Below the pieces are notes generated by a model. The model saw nothing but the letters and a program-made list of their open reading frames with translations, had not been told where the DNA came from and made no database searches. Source: a bacterium (lineage in GTDB: Bacteria; SM23-31). From it: 64,000 bases of DNA. Below, piece after piece: positions 9,625 to 19,976 of this stretch. Location of the stretch: the NCBI GenBank assembly GCA_028278455.1, contig JANQEH010000186.1, positions 1 through 64,000 of the forward strand. Reading direction: 5' to 3'. Position numbers and translations under genes: made by a program. Positions within the stretch are counted from its first letter, which is position 1, and the number at the start of each line of letters is the position of its first letter.

Positions 9625-11010
9625 TTATTTCCTGAAATTCTGAATCAGCCAGGTATGCCAGTCTTTTTCCAGTTCAACGATATCTTTTTCAATAACCTTT
9701 TTCCATATTTCATTTGCATTGTCTTTTGCAGGAACGCGGGAGCGCTCGAGCATGTATAGACTCTTAACCTTTGCTAATCCATATTGATCTGCAATAAATC
9801 CGATTAAAGATCCTGAAGCCGGGTATCCGACTAAAGTCTCCTTTCCCGGTCTACCTATTTGATAATCAATCATTTTTGACAACGGAAACATATCCTCGTT
9901 AAGAATGAATTCAAGTGTTTCTTCATGGTTCTGATCATTGTTACCGGTAAGTACTTCAACATATTTCCCTAATCCCTCTGTGAAGAAAGAACTGCTCTTT
10001 CCCCAATTTAAATATGTAAAAATATGTGTGTTTTCATGAGCCGCCAACCTATAATCTGACTCTCCCCCTTTCAAAACTGAAAACACTCCCGCATCGTTTG
10101 CCAGGCCGAATCCCCAGTGCCTCGTATAATAAATCTTTGAATCAAAATCAGCGAAATATGTTAAGTTCAAAAGATTCCATCGGTTATCCTTTACCGGTTC
10201 AAAAGTCTTTTTAATAAGTTTCAGTGAGCGTTCATTTATTTCACTCATATTCTTCAGTGTTTCACCCGATACCATACCCTTTCTTGCAATGATCGAGAAA
10301 TTCGGGCTGTTGACTTTGGAAAATTCCCCGTCGATATGAATATGAATTTTCGAAATAAGTTCAAAAGAATCGGAACCACCTTTCTTCTCCCAGTCAGTAA
10401 TTATTTTATTGACATTTGACTCTGAAGTACCAAATATAGCTACAGCCGATTCTTTTGTAATAGTAATAACGGGGAAACTGAGTAACTCCGGTTTATTAGC
10501 GCTATGCAGCCTTAATGAAGGATACTCACTACTATAAGAAAAGAGTATTGCTCCCAATGCTCCGCCTTTCGAAGCATTCGATATGGATTCCAAAAGAATA
10601 TCTTTAATATTTTGCCTCTTATCTTCTGCTCCCGGAAAATCATAACAGAAGATAACGACTTTGTCTCTCACATCAAGTTCACCGTATGTGTAATCCAGAC
10701 GTCTACCCAAATAACAATTTTCATCATTATTTATTATTCCATTATTGATATATACCAACTGACCGTCAACGTCTATGTCGTTCGTATATCTGTTTGTTCC
10801 GAACGGTCCGCAATAACTCTGGTCTACAACTGGAAGAAATGGTATCTTCATCTTGGTACCTCCTTCCAGATAAACGTAGCATTCTGCCCAGGGGAGTTCC
10901 GTCCCAGGATCATAATACATTGAAAGATTTGGTCCCTGGGCATAAGTCGAGAGTGGTGATATTAAAAAAAATATCAATGTTAGAACAATGTTCGTGTAAA
11001 ATTTCATCAT
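9625..11010 (-). CDS. Secreted PA-domain-containing gluzincin-like metallopeptidase
   Basis: HENTH (HExxH) followed by FTEGLGKYVE; PA-domain-like segment GGALGAILFSYSS...FPVITITKESA; signal peptide from MMKFYTNIVLTLIFFLISPLSTYAQ. Track start 11097 is probably too early. Confidence 0.7.
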   Translation of the reverse strand: MMKFYTNIVLTLIFFLISPLSTYAQGPNLSMYYDPGTELPWAECYVYLEGGTKMKIPFLPVVDQSYCGPFGTNRYTNDIDVDGQLVYINNGIINNDENCYLGRRLDYTYGELDVRDKVVIFCYDFPGAEDKRQNIKDILLESISNASKGGALGAILFSYSSEYPSLRLHSANKPELLSFPVITITKESAVAIFGTSESNVNKIITDWEKKGGSDSFELISKIHIHIDGEFSKVNSPNFSIIARKGMVSGETLKNMSEINERSLKLIKKTFEPVKDNRWNLLNLTYFADFDSKIYYTRHWGFGLANDAGVFSVLKGGESDYRLAAHENTHIFTYLNWGKSSSFFTEGLGKYVEVLTGNNDQNHEETLEFILNEDMFPLSKMIDYQIGRPGKETLVGYPASGSLIGFIADQYGLAKVKSLYMLERSRVPAKDNANEIWKKVIEKDIVELEKDWHTWLIQNFRK

Positions 11011-11101
11011 ACTTTTCTCTTTATTATAAATGTATTGATCACTAATAAATTTTTTTGATCTTAGTAATCTGATCCCCATGACTTTCCTGTAAAACAATAT
11101 G

Positions 11102-12115
11102 TTAATTAGTTAAAAAAGGTATATTGATTGTTACCCTCAATCCTCCTTCATCAGAATCCGAAAATGTCAATTCAAAATCCTCATTATAGATTCTTTTAAG
11201 CCGTTCATAAGAATTTGTAATACCTAATCCCAGTTTTATTTCTGAGGTATTAAATTTCTCGATACCCTCTCCGTTATCATGCACCTCCAGTAATAGCCTT
11301 TGGTCAACATTACGGGCCACAACCTTGATCAATCCCTTGTGCAAATTTTTTGAAAAACCATGTATAACGGCATTTTCAACGAATGGCTGCAATATAAAAG
11401 AAGGAACAAGAATGTTTTGAGTATTATTGTCATGCTTTACGATAACCTCGAGATTATCTTTGAATCTGGTTTTCTGTATCTTCAGATAAAGATTACAGAA
11501 CTCCATTTCTTCTGTCAACAACACTCTGTTTGAACTATCTTTCTTAAGTACTATCCTTAACAAATCACTCAACTGCGTTATCATTCTGTTAGCCTGATCG
11601 GCATCACAATAGACCATGCTGCCAATAGTATGCAGAGTATTGAAAAGAAAATGAGGATGAAGCTGAGCCTTCAGCGCCTTTAGTTGGGCTTGCGCGAGTT
11701 GAGATTCAATTTTCGACTTTCGGATCTCATTATCCTTATTTCTTTTGTAGAAGTCATGCAGATGGTATAGTCCGACTATTACCCAGTATATCAGTATTTT
11801 GACTCCGAGAGCCCTTATAAAATACCCGAAAATCGTCGAGCTTTCCCACGTAAAATCGAAAAACCTTAACATAACATACGCATGTGTCAGAAGAGCCTGT
11901 GCTGCTGTCAACAGACATCCCGCAATCATATGTATCGGGATGGCTTTTTGCCAGTTATCGGGAGAAATCGGAAATTTTTTGCATAACCATAGTATAAGCG
12001 GTGTAAAAAAAGCCCATGGCCCCCAGACAGACATCTGGCAACGAAGTCTTTCAGATAATAATTCCGGAGATCTCTGCAATGTATTAAAGAAAAAGTATTC
12101 ACTCTCTATTATCAC
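11102..12115 (-). CDS. LytS/YehU-type sensor histidine kinase (His_kinase PF06580-like plus HATPase)
   Basis: QLKALKAQLHPHFLFNTLHTIGSMVYCDADQANRMITQLSDLLR; FILQPFVENAVIHGF; HDNGEGI; GLGITNSYERLKRIY. The frame stays open upstream to 12217 (see findings). Confidence 0.95.
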   Translation of the reverse strand: MIIESEYFFFNTLQRSPELLSERLRCQMSVWGPWAFFTPLILWLCKKFPISPDNWQKAIPIHMIAGCLLTAAQALLTHAYVMLRFFDFTWESSTIFGYFIRALGVKILIYWVIVGLYHLHDFYKRNKDNEIRKSKIESQLAQAQLKALKAQLHPHFLFNTLHTIGSMVYCDADQANRMITQLSDLLRIVLKKDSSNRVLLTEEMEFCNLYLKIQKTRFKDNLEVIVKHDNNTQNILVPSFILQPFVENAVIHGFSKNLHKGLIKVVARNVDQRLLLEVHDNGEGIEKFNTSEIKLGLGITNSYERLKRIYNEDFELTFSDSDEGGLRVTINIPFLTN

Positions 12116-12281
12116 GGCAAGAAGGAGAAATCCGGCATAACTTAAAACAATGTATACTACATTTCGTTTTATGTCTTTCAGGTTAATATTAGTCCTCGAA
12201 ATAATATATTCAAGTCCTTATCAACAGCATGTTATTGTATACGGAATAATTAGCATATATATACAAAAAAAAAACTGATTT

Positions 12282-13070
12282 TCACCTCAATTCCCTGACA
12301 TAGGAGAGATCCGGTCTCAGCCTTCCGGTAACTTCTTTATAATCCTTTATCAAAGGGATTTCTCTGTCGTAAAGATGCTTCGCATTCTTATCCAGGAATT
12401 CCCTTAATTTTTCCAACTGCTTGTGATATTCAACAGCAGATTCTCCCCCGGTAACATATATCCAGACCGGGAGTTTCATTCCAATTCCTCCGGTATAGAA
12501 TTCCCAGTTAAAGTCTATATTGTTTTCGTTAAACAGAGCAAGCCATTCCTCCTGCAGCTTTCTCCACTTGGAATCATTTTCATTTGAGACGTATATATAA
12601 GACCAATTTAAATGCTTGATTCTTTCGTCGGTCATAATCGAACTGTTCCCTGTTTTAGATAATCCGGGCACATATCTGAACGTTGTAAAAACCGTGTTAT
12701 CAAGCGCTTTATATTCCCTATCATACATTTCCGATAGTCTGGATTCACCTATGTTTTCGGATAGCTCCCCCACAGCCCGTGCGATGGCCTCGATGTCACT
12801 GTAAGTTTTGATTCTATAGATAAAAACATATCTGAATCCTTCAATGCTGTAGGCATAATAATCAAATGGAAAATCGTGCTTTTTGCACGCTTCAACAAAT
12901 TCTTTCACAACGGTTTCATACTCTTCAATCATTCCCGATTTCACCTTAACTTCAGCAGCATAATAAAGATTGCCTGTATTATCCTGTGCCGTTAATCCGG
13001 AAAAGGCCAAACAAAGTATAATAACATTTGTTAATACTGCTGTAATTCTTCTACTCATTCTAACCTCCAA
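12282..13070 (-). CDS. Secreted protein of unknown function, possibly ABM/dimeric alpha-beta-barrel-like
   Basis: Signal peptide (VLTNVIILCLAFSGLTAQ) and two repeated segments of the type YYAAEVKVKSGMIEEYETVVKEFVEA...YVFIYRIKTYSDIEAI. Confidence 0.5.
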   Translation of the reverse strand: MEVRMSRRITAVLTNVIILCLAFSGLTAQDNTGNLYYAAEVKVKSGMIEEYETVVKEFVEACKKHDFPFDYYAYSIEGFRYVFIYRIKTYSDIEAIARAVGELSENIGESRLSEMYDREYKALDNTVFTTFRYVPGLSKTGNSSIMTDERIKHLNWSYIYVSNENDSKWRKLQEEWLALFNENNIDFNWEFYTGGIGMKLPVWIYVTGGESAVEYHKQLEKLREFLDKNAKHLYDREIPLIKDYKEVTGRLRPDLSYVRELR

Positions 13071-13106
13071 TAATAAATAAATAGTAATTTGATAAAATCC
13101 CGTGAA

Positions 13107-14357
13107 TTATGCAAATAAGAGCTTAAGTTCTTCAATATTCTTACTTATGTTAACCGAACGGATACATTTTGCCAAACACTCATTGCATTCCATGCAGGGA
13201 TATAGGCTTATGATATTTTCAGTACCCATTTTCAATGTAGATTTCGCTTCGAAAAAATCCCCGTATTTTCGGGCATACATATGCGATCTCATTAAATTCG
13301 GTATATCTGCGTTTCTGGGGCATGTATCCTCACATGAGGAACACTGCCTGCAGAAGTCAAGTTTTTTTATAACATCTTCTGATTCAAGGAATTCTCTTTC
13401 TTCACTTGTATACTCCAGATCACTGGCCACTGAAAAATCTTCATCCAGATGATCAAAATTTGTAAAGCCCGGTATTGCCGTAGTTACACCCTCATGCCTC
13501 AGAACCCACTTAAGTACAGCAGTCTGGTTTATTGGAGTTTTATCCCTTCCTTCTCCGCCGGTCTGAGTCTTCATTGCTACTACACCTATTTTATTGTCCT
13601 TTGCGTTCTTAATGGCATCCTTCAGTTCATCATCATCTGACATCGAGAAATTATATGAGATTTGGACTACATCGAAAACACCCGATCTTGCAGCCTCATT
13701 CAGGACTGATGCCATATTAAAATGGGCTGTGGCTCCTGTATATTTTATCCTACCGGTACTCTTCAGTTCCTCCAATGCCTCCAGTATTCCCGGATTGGTC
13801 ATGGCAACTCTTGCATTGACTGAATTATCATAAGTAACGTTATGCTGATACAGAATATCAACATAATCCATTTTCAACCTTTCAAGACACCCCTCGAAAT
13901 CTTCAATGAAATATTGCCTGACTTTTTCGGGAGAACTCGGATTAGATATCTCGTTACGCCTTTTCGGATTATGTGAAATAGCCCATACCTTGGTTGAAAT
14001 TACAACATCATCGCGGACACCCATTCTGTTGATAACATCACCGATCATCTTTTCACTGTTACCACGCTGGTATAATTCAGCCGTATCGAAATGTCTGACA
14101 CCTTTTTCATATGCCCTGACAAGCACTTCCGGATTCGTAGCTGTCATAACTCCCATGCTTACTATCGGTAATTTCACACCTGTCTTTCCGAGATCCCTGA
14201 AGATTATATCTTTCTGTGAATTATGCTTTACTCTTTCTTCAGGCAGATCAAGTTTACCATAAATCCCCATTGCCCCTGCTGCTGCTAATCCTCTGGTACT
14301 CCTATCGAGAAAACTGCGCCTGCTGTATTTCCGGTTGTCCATATAATAACCTCTCAA
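13107..14357 (-). CDS. Aldo/keto reductase with C-terminal 4Fe-4S domain and Tat signal
   Basis: Tat motif SRRSFLDRS; AKR motifs GVRHFDTAELYQRGNSEKMIG and YVDILYQHNV; Fe-S motif CRQCSSCEDTCPRNADI with later CMECNECLAKC. Confidence 0.93.
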   Translation of the reverse strand: MRGYYMDNRKYSRRSFLDRSTRGLAAAGAMGIYGKLDLPEERVKHNSQKDIIFRDLGKTGVKLPIVSMGVMTATNPEVLVRAYEKGVRHFDTAELYQRGNSEKMIGDVINRMGVRDDVVISTKVWAISHNPKRRNEISNPSSPEKVRQYFIEDFEGCLERLKMDYVDILYQHNVTYDNSVNARVAMTNPGILEALEELKSTGRIKYTGATAHFNMASVLNEAARSGVFDVVQISYNFSMSDDDELKDAIKNAKDNKIGVVAMKTQTGGEGRDKTPINQTAVLKWVLRHEGVTTAIPGFTNFDHLDEDFSVASDLEYTSEEREFLESEDVIKKLDFCRQCSSCEDTCPRNADIPNLMRSHMYARKYGDFFEAKSTLKMGTENIISLYPCMECNECLAKCIRSVNISKNIEELKLLFA

Positions 14358-14660
14358 TTTTAACAGAATTTCACTTTTACATAATATAGGTATAAAATAA
14401 TTATATAATCCTGGTTTCTATCATAATATGCTATGGAGGTGCAAGAATACGATACTAACCTCATTAAATCAGATCTGAAATCGAAATATTTTGAACCTGA
14501 ATAAATTAGTAGATAATTGTTGACATATTTAGAAAGTCTCAATACATTATTTTATCCGAAATCCCGATCATTAGTTTGCTTTCTTTAAGATCCATACTTT
14601 TATCGTTCCAGTTTAATTATCTTGTGATATCAATTGTTTTATTTAATCTGTGGAGGTTAT

Positions 14661-16685
14661 ATGAAAAGGTATAATACTATTCAGTTTGTCTTTACATTTA
14701 TATTAATCAGTTTTTGCTGTGTTTTTGTTTATGCACAGGAAAGAACCGATCTCCTGGACAAGGAAACTTTTATGGAAATGGAGAGTGTTGGAAGTCCGAA
14801 TATATCACCTAATGGACAGCATATTCTTTTCACAAGAGGATTTGTCGACAAAATCAACGACAGGAGAAGAAGCAACATCTGGGTGTCTGATCTGAACGGA
14901 ACAAAGGTAAGAATGCTGACTGAAGGAAACTGGAGTGATTCTTCACCTGTGTGGTCGCCGGACGGCACTAAACTTGCATTCATCTCCGACAGGCACGGGA
15001 CATCTCAGTTATATGTTATGTGGTTCGACACAAAGGAAGTAGTAAAGTTGACAAACCTAGAGCGTTCTCCCGGGAGCATCAGATGGTCTCCGGATGGTAA
15101 AATGATTGCATTTACTTCATTCACCCCGGATACAAAACCTATTCTTCCTGTTAAGCTCCCTAAACGCCCGGCCGGTGCAAAATGGGCTAAACCTGCTGTA
15201 GTAGTCGACCGCCTTTCATGGCAGAGAGACGGAAGAGGTCCGGTCCCAAAGGGATATACCCATATATATACAATCGACGCTGTTCTGGGCGGAACACCGC
15301 AGAAGCTGACCTCCGGCGAGTACTCGCACAGCGACCCGCAGTGGTCTGCCGACGGCTCGAAAATCTATTTCTCAGCGATTCGGAAACCGGAGCCGGAATA
15401 TCAGAACGGCGATTCGGAGATTTATTCGGTCGATGTCAAAACTCTTGAGATTGTAACGCTTACTGAAAGGGACGGTCCTGACCGGGGACAGAGGATATCT
15501 CCCGATGGGAAATGGATAGCCTATACCGGTTATGATCAAAAAAATTATACAAGCCATCTATCCAGCCTGTACATAATGAATAATAATGGAGGCGGTAAGA
15601 AAATGCTTGCCGGCAACCTGCCTAATTCACCGTCAAGTGTGACATGGGATGGTGAAAGTACGGGAGTTTATTATCTTATGGCGGAAAAAGGTGTACGAAA
15701 TCTATACCGGGTATCTCTCGACGGTAAGATCGAAAAACTCACAGAGGGAAATCACTACATTAACGGAATATCATTCTCGAAAAATGATATAACTGCCGCT
15801 ACGATTGCTGATTATCATGATCCTGGATCCCTTTATTCCTTCAGTCTGAAAAAGTTTGATGAAAGAAAGAAGCTCGTAGATCTTAACACGGATATTCTTG
15901 CGGATAAGAAACTGGGTCAGGTAGAAGAGATGTGGTTTAAATCTCCCGATGGGCTTGATCTGCAGGGATGGCTTATTAAACCTTCCGATTTTGAACCTGG
16001 AAAGAAATATCCGATGCTCCTTTGGATTCACGGCGGACCATGGTCAATGTATACGGTAAGATTCAATTGGGCCTGGCAGAACTTTGCAGCAAACGGTTAT
16101 GCAGTGCTCTACATGAATCCCAGAGGTAGTACGGGATACGGTCAGAATTTCGTAAACGGAATCCAGTACTCCTATCCCGGAAAAGACTATGATGATCTTA
16201 TGGCAGCAGTAGATGCTGCAATAGCAAAAGGATTCATAGATGAAGACAACCTATTTGTATGCGGCGGATCCGGTGGAGGAGTTCTGACAGCGTGGATCGT
16301 CGGACACACCGACAGGTTTTGCGCTGCGGTTTCCATGAGACCGGTAATAAACTGGCACTCTTTTGTTGGAAATACTGACGGCTCAAGCTGGTATAGACAA
16401 TTCAGAAAATATCCGTGGGAAGATCCGATGGAGTTCGCTGTAAGATCACCCCTGCATTACGTAGCTAACGTTACAACTCCAACAATGGTCATGACCGGTG
16501 AGGCCGATCTGAGAACTCCGATGCCCCAAAGTGAGGAATACTACCGCGCATTGAAAATGCTGAAAAAGGAAACTCTGCTTGTGAGAATGCCAAATGAATA
16601 CCACGGATGGAGAAGGCCTTCACACAGACTTCTTCAACAGTTGTACCTCATGGCGTGGTTCGAAAAGTTTATGGTAAAACATTAG
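14661..16685 (+). CDS. S9 family peptidase (beta-propeller plus prolyl oligopeptidase domain)
   Basis: WSPDGTKLAFISDR repeats and catalytic CGGSGGGVLTAW. GGAGG ribosome-binding site supports ATG at 14661. Confidence 0.95.
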   Translation: MKRYNTIQFVFTFILISFCCVFVYAQERTDLLDKETFMEMESVGSPNISPNGQHILFTRGFVDKINDRRRSNIWVSDLNGTKVRMLTEGNWSDSSPVWSPDGTKLAFISDRHGTSQLYVMWFDTKEVVKLTNLERSPGSIRWSPDGKMIAFTSFTPDTKPILPVKLPKRPAGAKWAKPAVVVDRLSWQRDGRGPVPKGYTHIYTIDAVLGGTPQKLTSGEYSHSDPQWSADGSKIYFSAIRKPEPEYQNGDSEIYSVDVKTLEIVTLTERDGPDRGQRISPDGKWIAYTGYDQKNYTSHLSSLYIMNNNGGGKKMLAGNLPNSPSSVTWDGESTGVYYLMAEKGVRNLYRVSLDGKIEKLTEGNHYINGISFSKNDITAATIADYHDPGSLYSFSLKKFDERKKLVDLNTDILADKKLGQVEEMWFKSPDGLDLQGWLIKPSDFEPGKKYPMLLWIHGGPWSMYTVRFNWAWQNFAANGYAVLYMNPRGSTGYGQNFVNGIQYSYPGKDYDDLMAAVDAAIAKGFIDEDNLFVCGGSGGGVLTAWIVGHTDRFCAAVSMRPVINWHSFVGNTDGSSWYRQFRKYPWEDPMEFAVRSPLHYVANVTTPTMVMTGEADLRTPMPQSEEYYRALKMLKKETLLVRMPNEYHGWRRPSHRLLQQLYLMAWFEKFMVKH

Positions 16686-16704
16686 TATTTTACCTGTTGT
16701 TTTG

Positions 16705-16740
16705 AAAGCCCGGTAGGCTTATTTTGCTGCCGGGCTTTTT
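16705..16740 (+). terminator. Rho-independent terminator
   Basis: AAAGCCCGGTAG ... CTGCCGGGCTTTTT hairpin directly after the S9 peptidase. Confidence 0.9.
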
Positions 16741-16835
16741 ATATAGCTGCCGATTTTTCAAATTATATCTTGATTTATTTTGCTCCTGTGTATATATTTA
16801 AACGAAGGCAAATTTAAGGATCAGGGCTAACTGAA

Positions 16836-17684
16836 ATGCCGGACACAACCCAACTCCCATTTTTACTTAAACTCATAGACGATGATTCTCCTACAGTACA
16901 GGATGCTATTGTAAAAGAATTGGATTCTTACGGCCCTGCTCTTGAAAAAGAGCTATTGAATCTATCCTATCCCCCCGATGAACATCAGCTTTCGCAAATC
17001 CATGGAATGGTATCGGAATACAGAAGAGAATGTCTGAAGGAAACATGGCAGAGTTGGGTCTCACAGAGAGAGGATATCAATAAACTGGAAGAGGCCTTCA
17101 AGCTTATTTCAGGATTTCTTAACGGTACATCTTATCCTATAAGAGTTGAAGATCTTCTTGATCAGATGTCAGTCGAATTTAATGCTCTTTACGGCTCTAA
17201 CAACGCTCTTGATCTTGCCCATTTTCTTTTCGTGGATAAAGAACTGAAGGGCGCGGAGGATGATTATTACCATTACAGGAATAGCGATCTCGTTTACGTA
17301 ATCCAGAACAAAAAGGGTATTCCAATAAGCCTCGTCTGCGTATATATTCTTGTCGCCCAGAGGCTCGGTCTGAAGGTCGAAGGATGCAATTATCCAGGAC
17401 ATTTCCTTGCTAAAGTCTATAACGAAAACGAGGTTTTTCTGGTTGACTGTTTCCATGGCGGAAAGATCATGACAATGGAGGAATTCAGTGATTCCTACCT
17501 GACTTCTTCACACGGCCTCAACAGGATGCTGAATTTCCCGCCGACACCATCAGACATTGTCAGAAGAGTACTGTTGAACCTTAACAGGGCTTACCACGAG
17601 ATCAATGATAAAAGGAACAGCGAATTCATCCTGGATCTCCTGCAGAATATGACCAGCGGAGAGGAAGATAAGGGCTATTCCTGA
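16836..17684 (+). CDS. SirB1-type transglutaminase-like family protein
   Basis: NSDLVYVIQNKKGIPISLVCVYILVAQRLGLKVEGCNYPGHFLAKV is the SirB1/transglutaminase-like core. Confidence 0.88.
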   Translation: MPDTTQLPFLLKLIDDDSPTVQDAIVKELDSYGPALEKELLNLSYPPDEHQLSQIHGMVSEYRRECLKETWQSWVSQREDINKLEEAFKLISGFLNGTSYPIRVEDLLDQMSVEFNALYGSNNALDLAHFLFVDKELKGAEDDYYHYRNSDLVYVIQNKKGIPISLVCVYILVAQRLGLKVEGCNYPGHFLAKVYNENEVFLVDCFHGGKIMTMEEFSDSYLTSSHGLNRMLNFPPTPSDIVRRVLLNLNRAYHEINDKRNSEFILDLLQNMTSGEEDKGYS

Positions 17685-17955
17685 TCAATCCCTTCTTTGT
17701 CTTACAAGGGAATCATAGAAATTTAAAAAATGCTTGCCTGACAGTTTAAATTCTTTTAATAATCCCCCTCCTGGTATCAACCAAAGCCAGCTAAAAATAT
17801 ATTGGATAAGATAAATAATTATATTAACTTTCAGTTTATGGCAAAATATCATTTCCGTAAAAAGAAGTCCATCAACTGGCAGGACATTAATTTTGCCTTA
17901 TTTCCTAAATAAAAAGACAGCTGAAGTCGAATAATATAATAAAATTCTTTACTGT

Positions 17956-19773
17956 ATGAATATACTCGGAATATCAGCATTTTATCATGACAGTGCAGCC
18001 TGTCTGGTTCAGGATGGCAGGATAACGTCTGCTGCTCAGGAAGAAAGATTTACCCGTAAGAAACACGACTTTTCCTTCCCCGCAAATGCAATTGAATACT
18101 GTCTCAAAGAAGGCGGGATTACCGGAAAAGACCTCGATTATGTTGCATTTTATGATAAACCATTCCTAAAGTTTGAGCGGATACTTGAAACTTATCTAGC
18201 CTATACTCCTATAGGTATCAAATCGTTTATAAAGGCAATTCCATTATGGATCAAGCACAAGCTTTGGATCAAAGAGTTAATAAAGGATAACCTCCGATTT
18301 GATGGAAAGATCATATTCCCTGAGCATCACGAATCACACGCTGCGTCGGCTTTTTTTCCGTCACCGTTTAAAGAGTCGGCTTTTCTCACAATCGATGGTG
18401 TCGGAGAATGGGCGACATCGAGTTACGGTTATGGTGAAGATAACAGGATAGATATTTCAGCTGAAATACATTTCCCTCATTCCCTGGGTCTCTTATATTC
18501 CGCTTTTACTTATTATACCGGATTTAAAGTCAATTCCGGTGAATACAAGGTTATGGGGCTTGCCCCATATGGTACACCAAAATACAAGGAGCTTATACTT
18601 AAAGAGTTGATAGACTTGAAGGATGACGGCTCATTCAGACTGAACATGAAATATTTTAATTATTGTGCCGGCCTGACAATGACAAATAAAAAATTCGACG
18701 AATTATTTGGCGGTCCTCCAAGGAAACCTGAGTCGGATCTCTCGCAGAAAGAGATGGACCTTGCCCGTTCGGTTCAGGAAGTAACTGAAGAAGTTATGCT
18801 GAAAATGACTGATCATGTTAATAAAGAAACGGGATCTGATAATCTCTGTCTGGCCGGCGGTGTTGCATTGAACTGTGTCGGTAACGGCAAGATCCTGCGT
18901 AACGGTCCTTTCAAGAATATCTGGATCCAGCCTGCAGCTGGTGATGCAGGTGGTGCATTGGGCTCAGCATTATTTGTCTGGCACCAATACCTTGATAAAG
19001 ACAGACATGTATCCGGTAATGGTGATTCGCAGCAGGGATCATATCTTGGCCCTGAGTTTGATGATGAATATATTCGGGCATACCTTGAAAAGAACGGGAT
19101 CAAATACAAGTTCTTAAGCAATGAAGATATCCCTGGTACTGTAGCTGATCTGATAAATGATCAGAAAGTTATCGGCTGGTTCAATGGCAGAATGGAATTC
19201 GGCCCCAGAGCCCTGGGAGGCAGATCAATAATTGGCGATGCAAGATCACCGAAGATGCAGGAAACAATGAATCTCAAGATCAAATTCCGTGAGAGTTTCA
19301 GACCTTTCGCCCCTACTGTTATAGAAGAGCGGATCTCGGATTATTTCCAGATAGACCGGCCAAGTCCTTACATGCTGCTTGTCGCCAACGTAAGAGATGA
19401 GATCAAGAGAGAGATGACCGAGGAGGAAGAAAGACTGTTCGGACTTAATAAGCTGAATATAGTCCGCTCAGAGATTCCGGCAATTACACATGTTGACTAT
19501 TCTGCCAGGATCCAGTCTGTTAATAAAAATGTTAATCCTATGTATCATGAAATGATACGGAGATTTGATGAAAAGTACGGGACCGGAGTTATCATCAATA
19601 CGTCTTTCAACGTAAGAGGCGAGCCTATTGTATGTACACCGCAGGATGCTTTTTTATGCTTCATGCGAACTAATATGGACTACCTTATGCTTGGAAACTT
19701 TCTTCTTGATAAAAAAGAGCAGAAAGAACTCGAAGGCGACGTCGACTGGCGCAAGGAATTCGAGCTTGATTAA
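17956..19773 (+). CDS. NodU/CmcH-type carbamoyltransferase (SxtI-like)
   Basis: MNILGISAFYHDSAACLVQDGRITSAAQEERFTRKKHD, LAGGVALNCVGNGKI, FNGRMEFGPRALGGRSIIGDAR, NTSFNVRGEPIVCTPQDA. Confidence 0.97.
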   Translation: MNILGISAFYHDSAACLVQDGRITSAAQEERFTRKKHDFSFPANAIEYCLKEGGITGKDLDYVAFYDKPFLKFERILETYLAYTPIGIKSFIKAIPLWIKHKLWIKELIKDNLRFDGKIIFPEHHESHAASAFFPSPFKESAFLTIDGVGEWATSSYGYGEDNRIDISAEIHFPHSLGLLYSAFTYYTGFKVNSGEYKVMGLAPYGTPKYKELILKELIDLKDDGSFRLNMKYFNYCAGLTMTNKKFDELFGGPPRKPESDLSQKEMDLARSVQEVTEEVMLKMTDHVNKETGSDNLCLAGGVALNCVGNGKILRNGPFKNIWIQPAAGDAGGALGSALFVWHQYLDKDRHVSGNGDSQQGSYLGPEFDDEYIRAYLEKNGIKYKFLSNEDIPGTVADLINDQKVIGWFNGRMEFGPRALGGRSIIGDARSPKMQETMNLKIKFRESFRPFAPTVIEERISDYFQIDRPSPYMLLVANVRDEIKREMTEEEERLFGLNKLNIVRSEIPAITHVDYSARIQSVNKNVNPMYHEMIRRFDEKYGTGVIINTSFNVRGEPIVCTPQDAFLCFMRTNMDYLMLGNFLLDKKEQKELEGDVDWRKEFELD

Positions 19774-19811
19774 TGTGAAACTGAATAATAATTCAATAAA
19801 TAGAAAAAAAT

Positions 19812-19970
19812 ATGAGCAAATTTTCAATATTTAAAGAGTTTCTTTCATTTCTGAAAATCAGAAAAAAATGGTGGCTTACCCCGATAGTTGTATTTTTAGT
19901 ACTGCTCGGGGCATTGATAATACTGGGTGAAAGCTCTGCCCTGGCGCCATTTATATATACTCTGTTCTAA
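19812..19970 (+). CDS. DUF5989 / SxtK-like small membrane protein, 52 aa (not in the supplied ORF track)
   Basis: Translated by eye: MSKFSIFKEFLSFLKIRKKWWLTPIVVFLVLLGALIILGESSALAPFIYTLF*. One transmembrane helix with a SALAPFIYTLF tail. Confidence 0.9.
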   Translation: MSKFSIFKEFLSFLKIRKKWWLTPIVVFLVLLGALIILGESSALAPFIYTLF

Positions 19971-19976
19971 ACCGTT

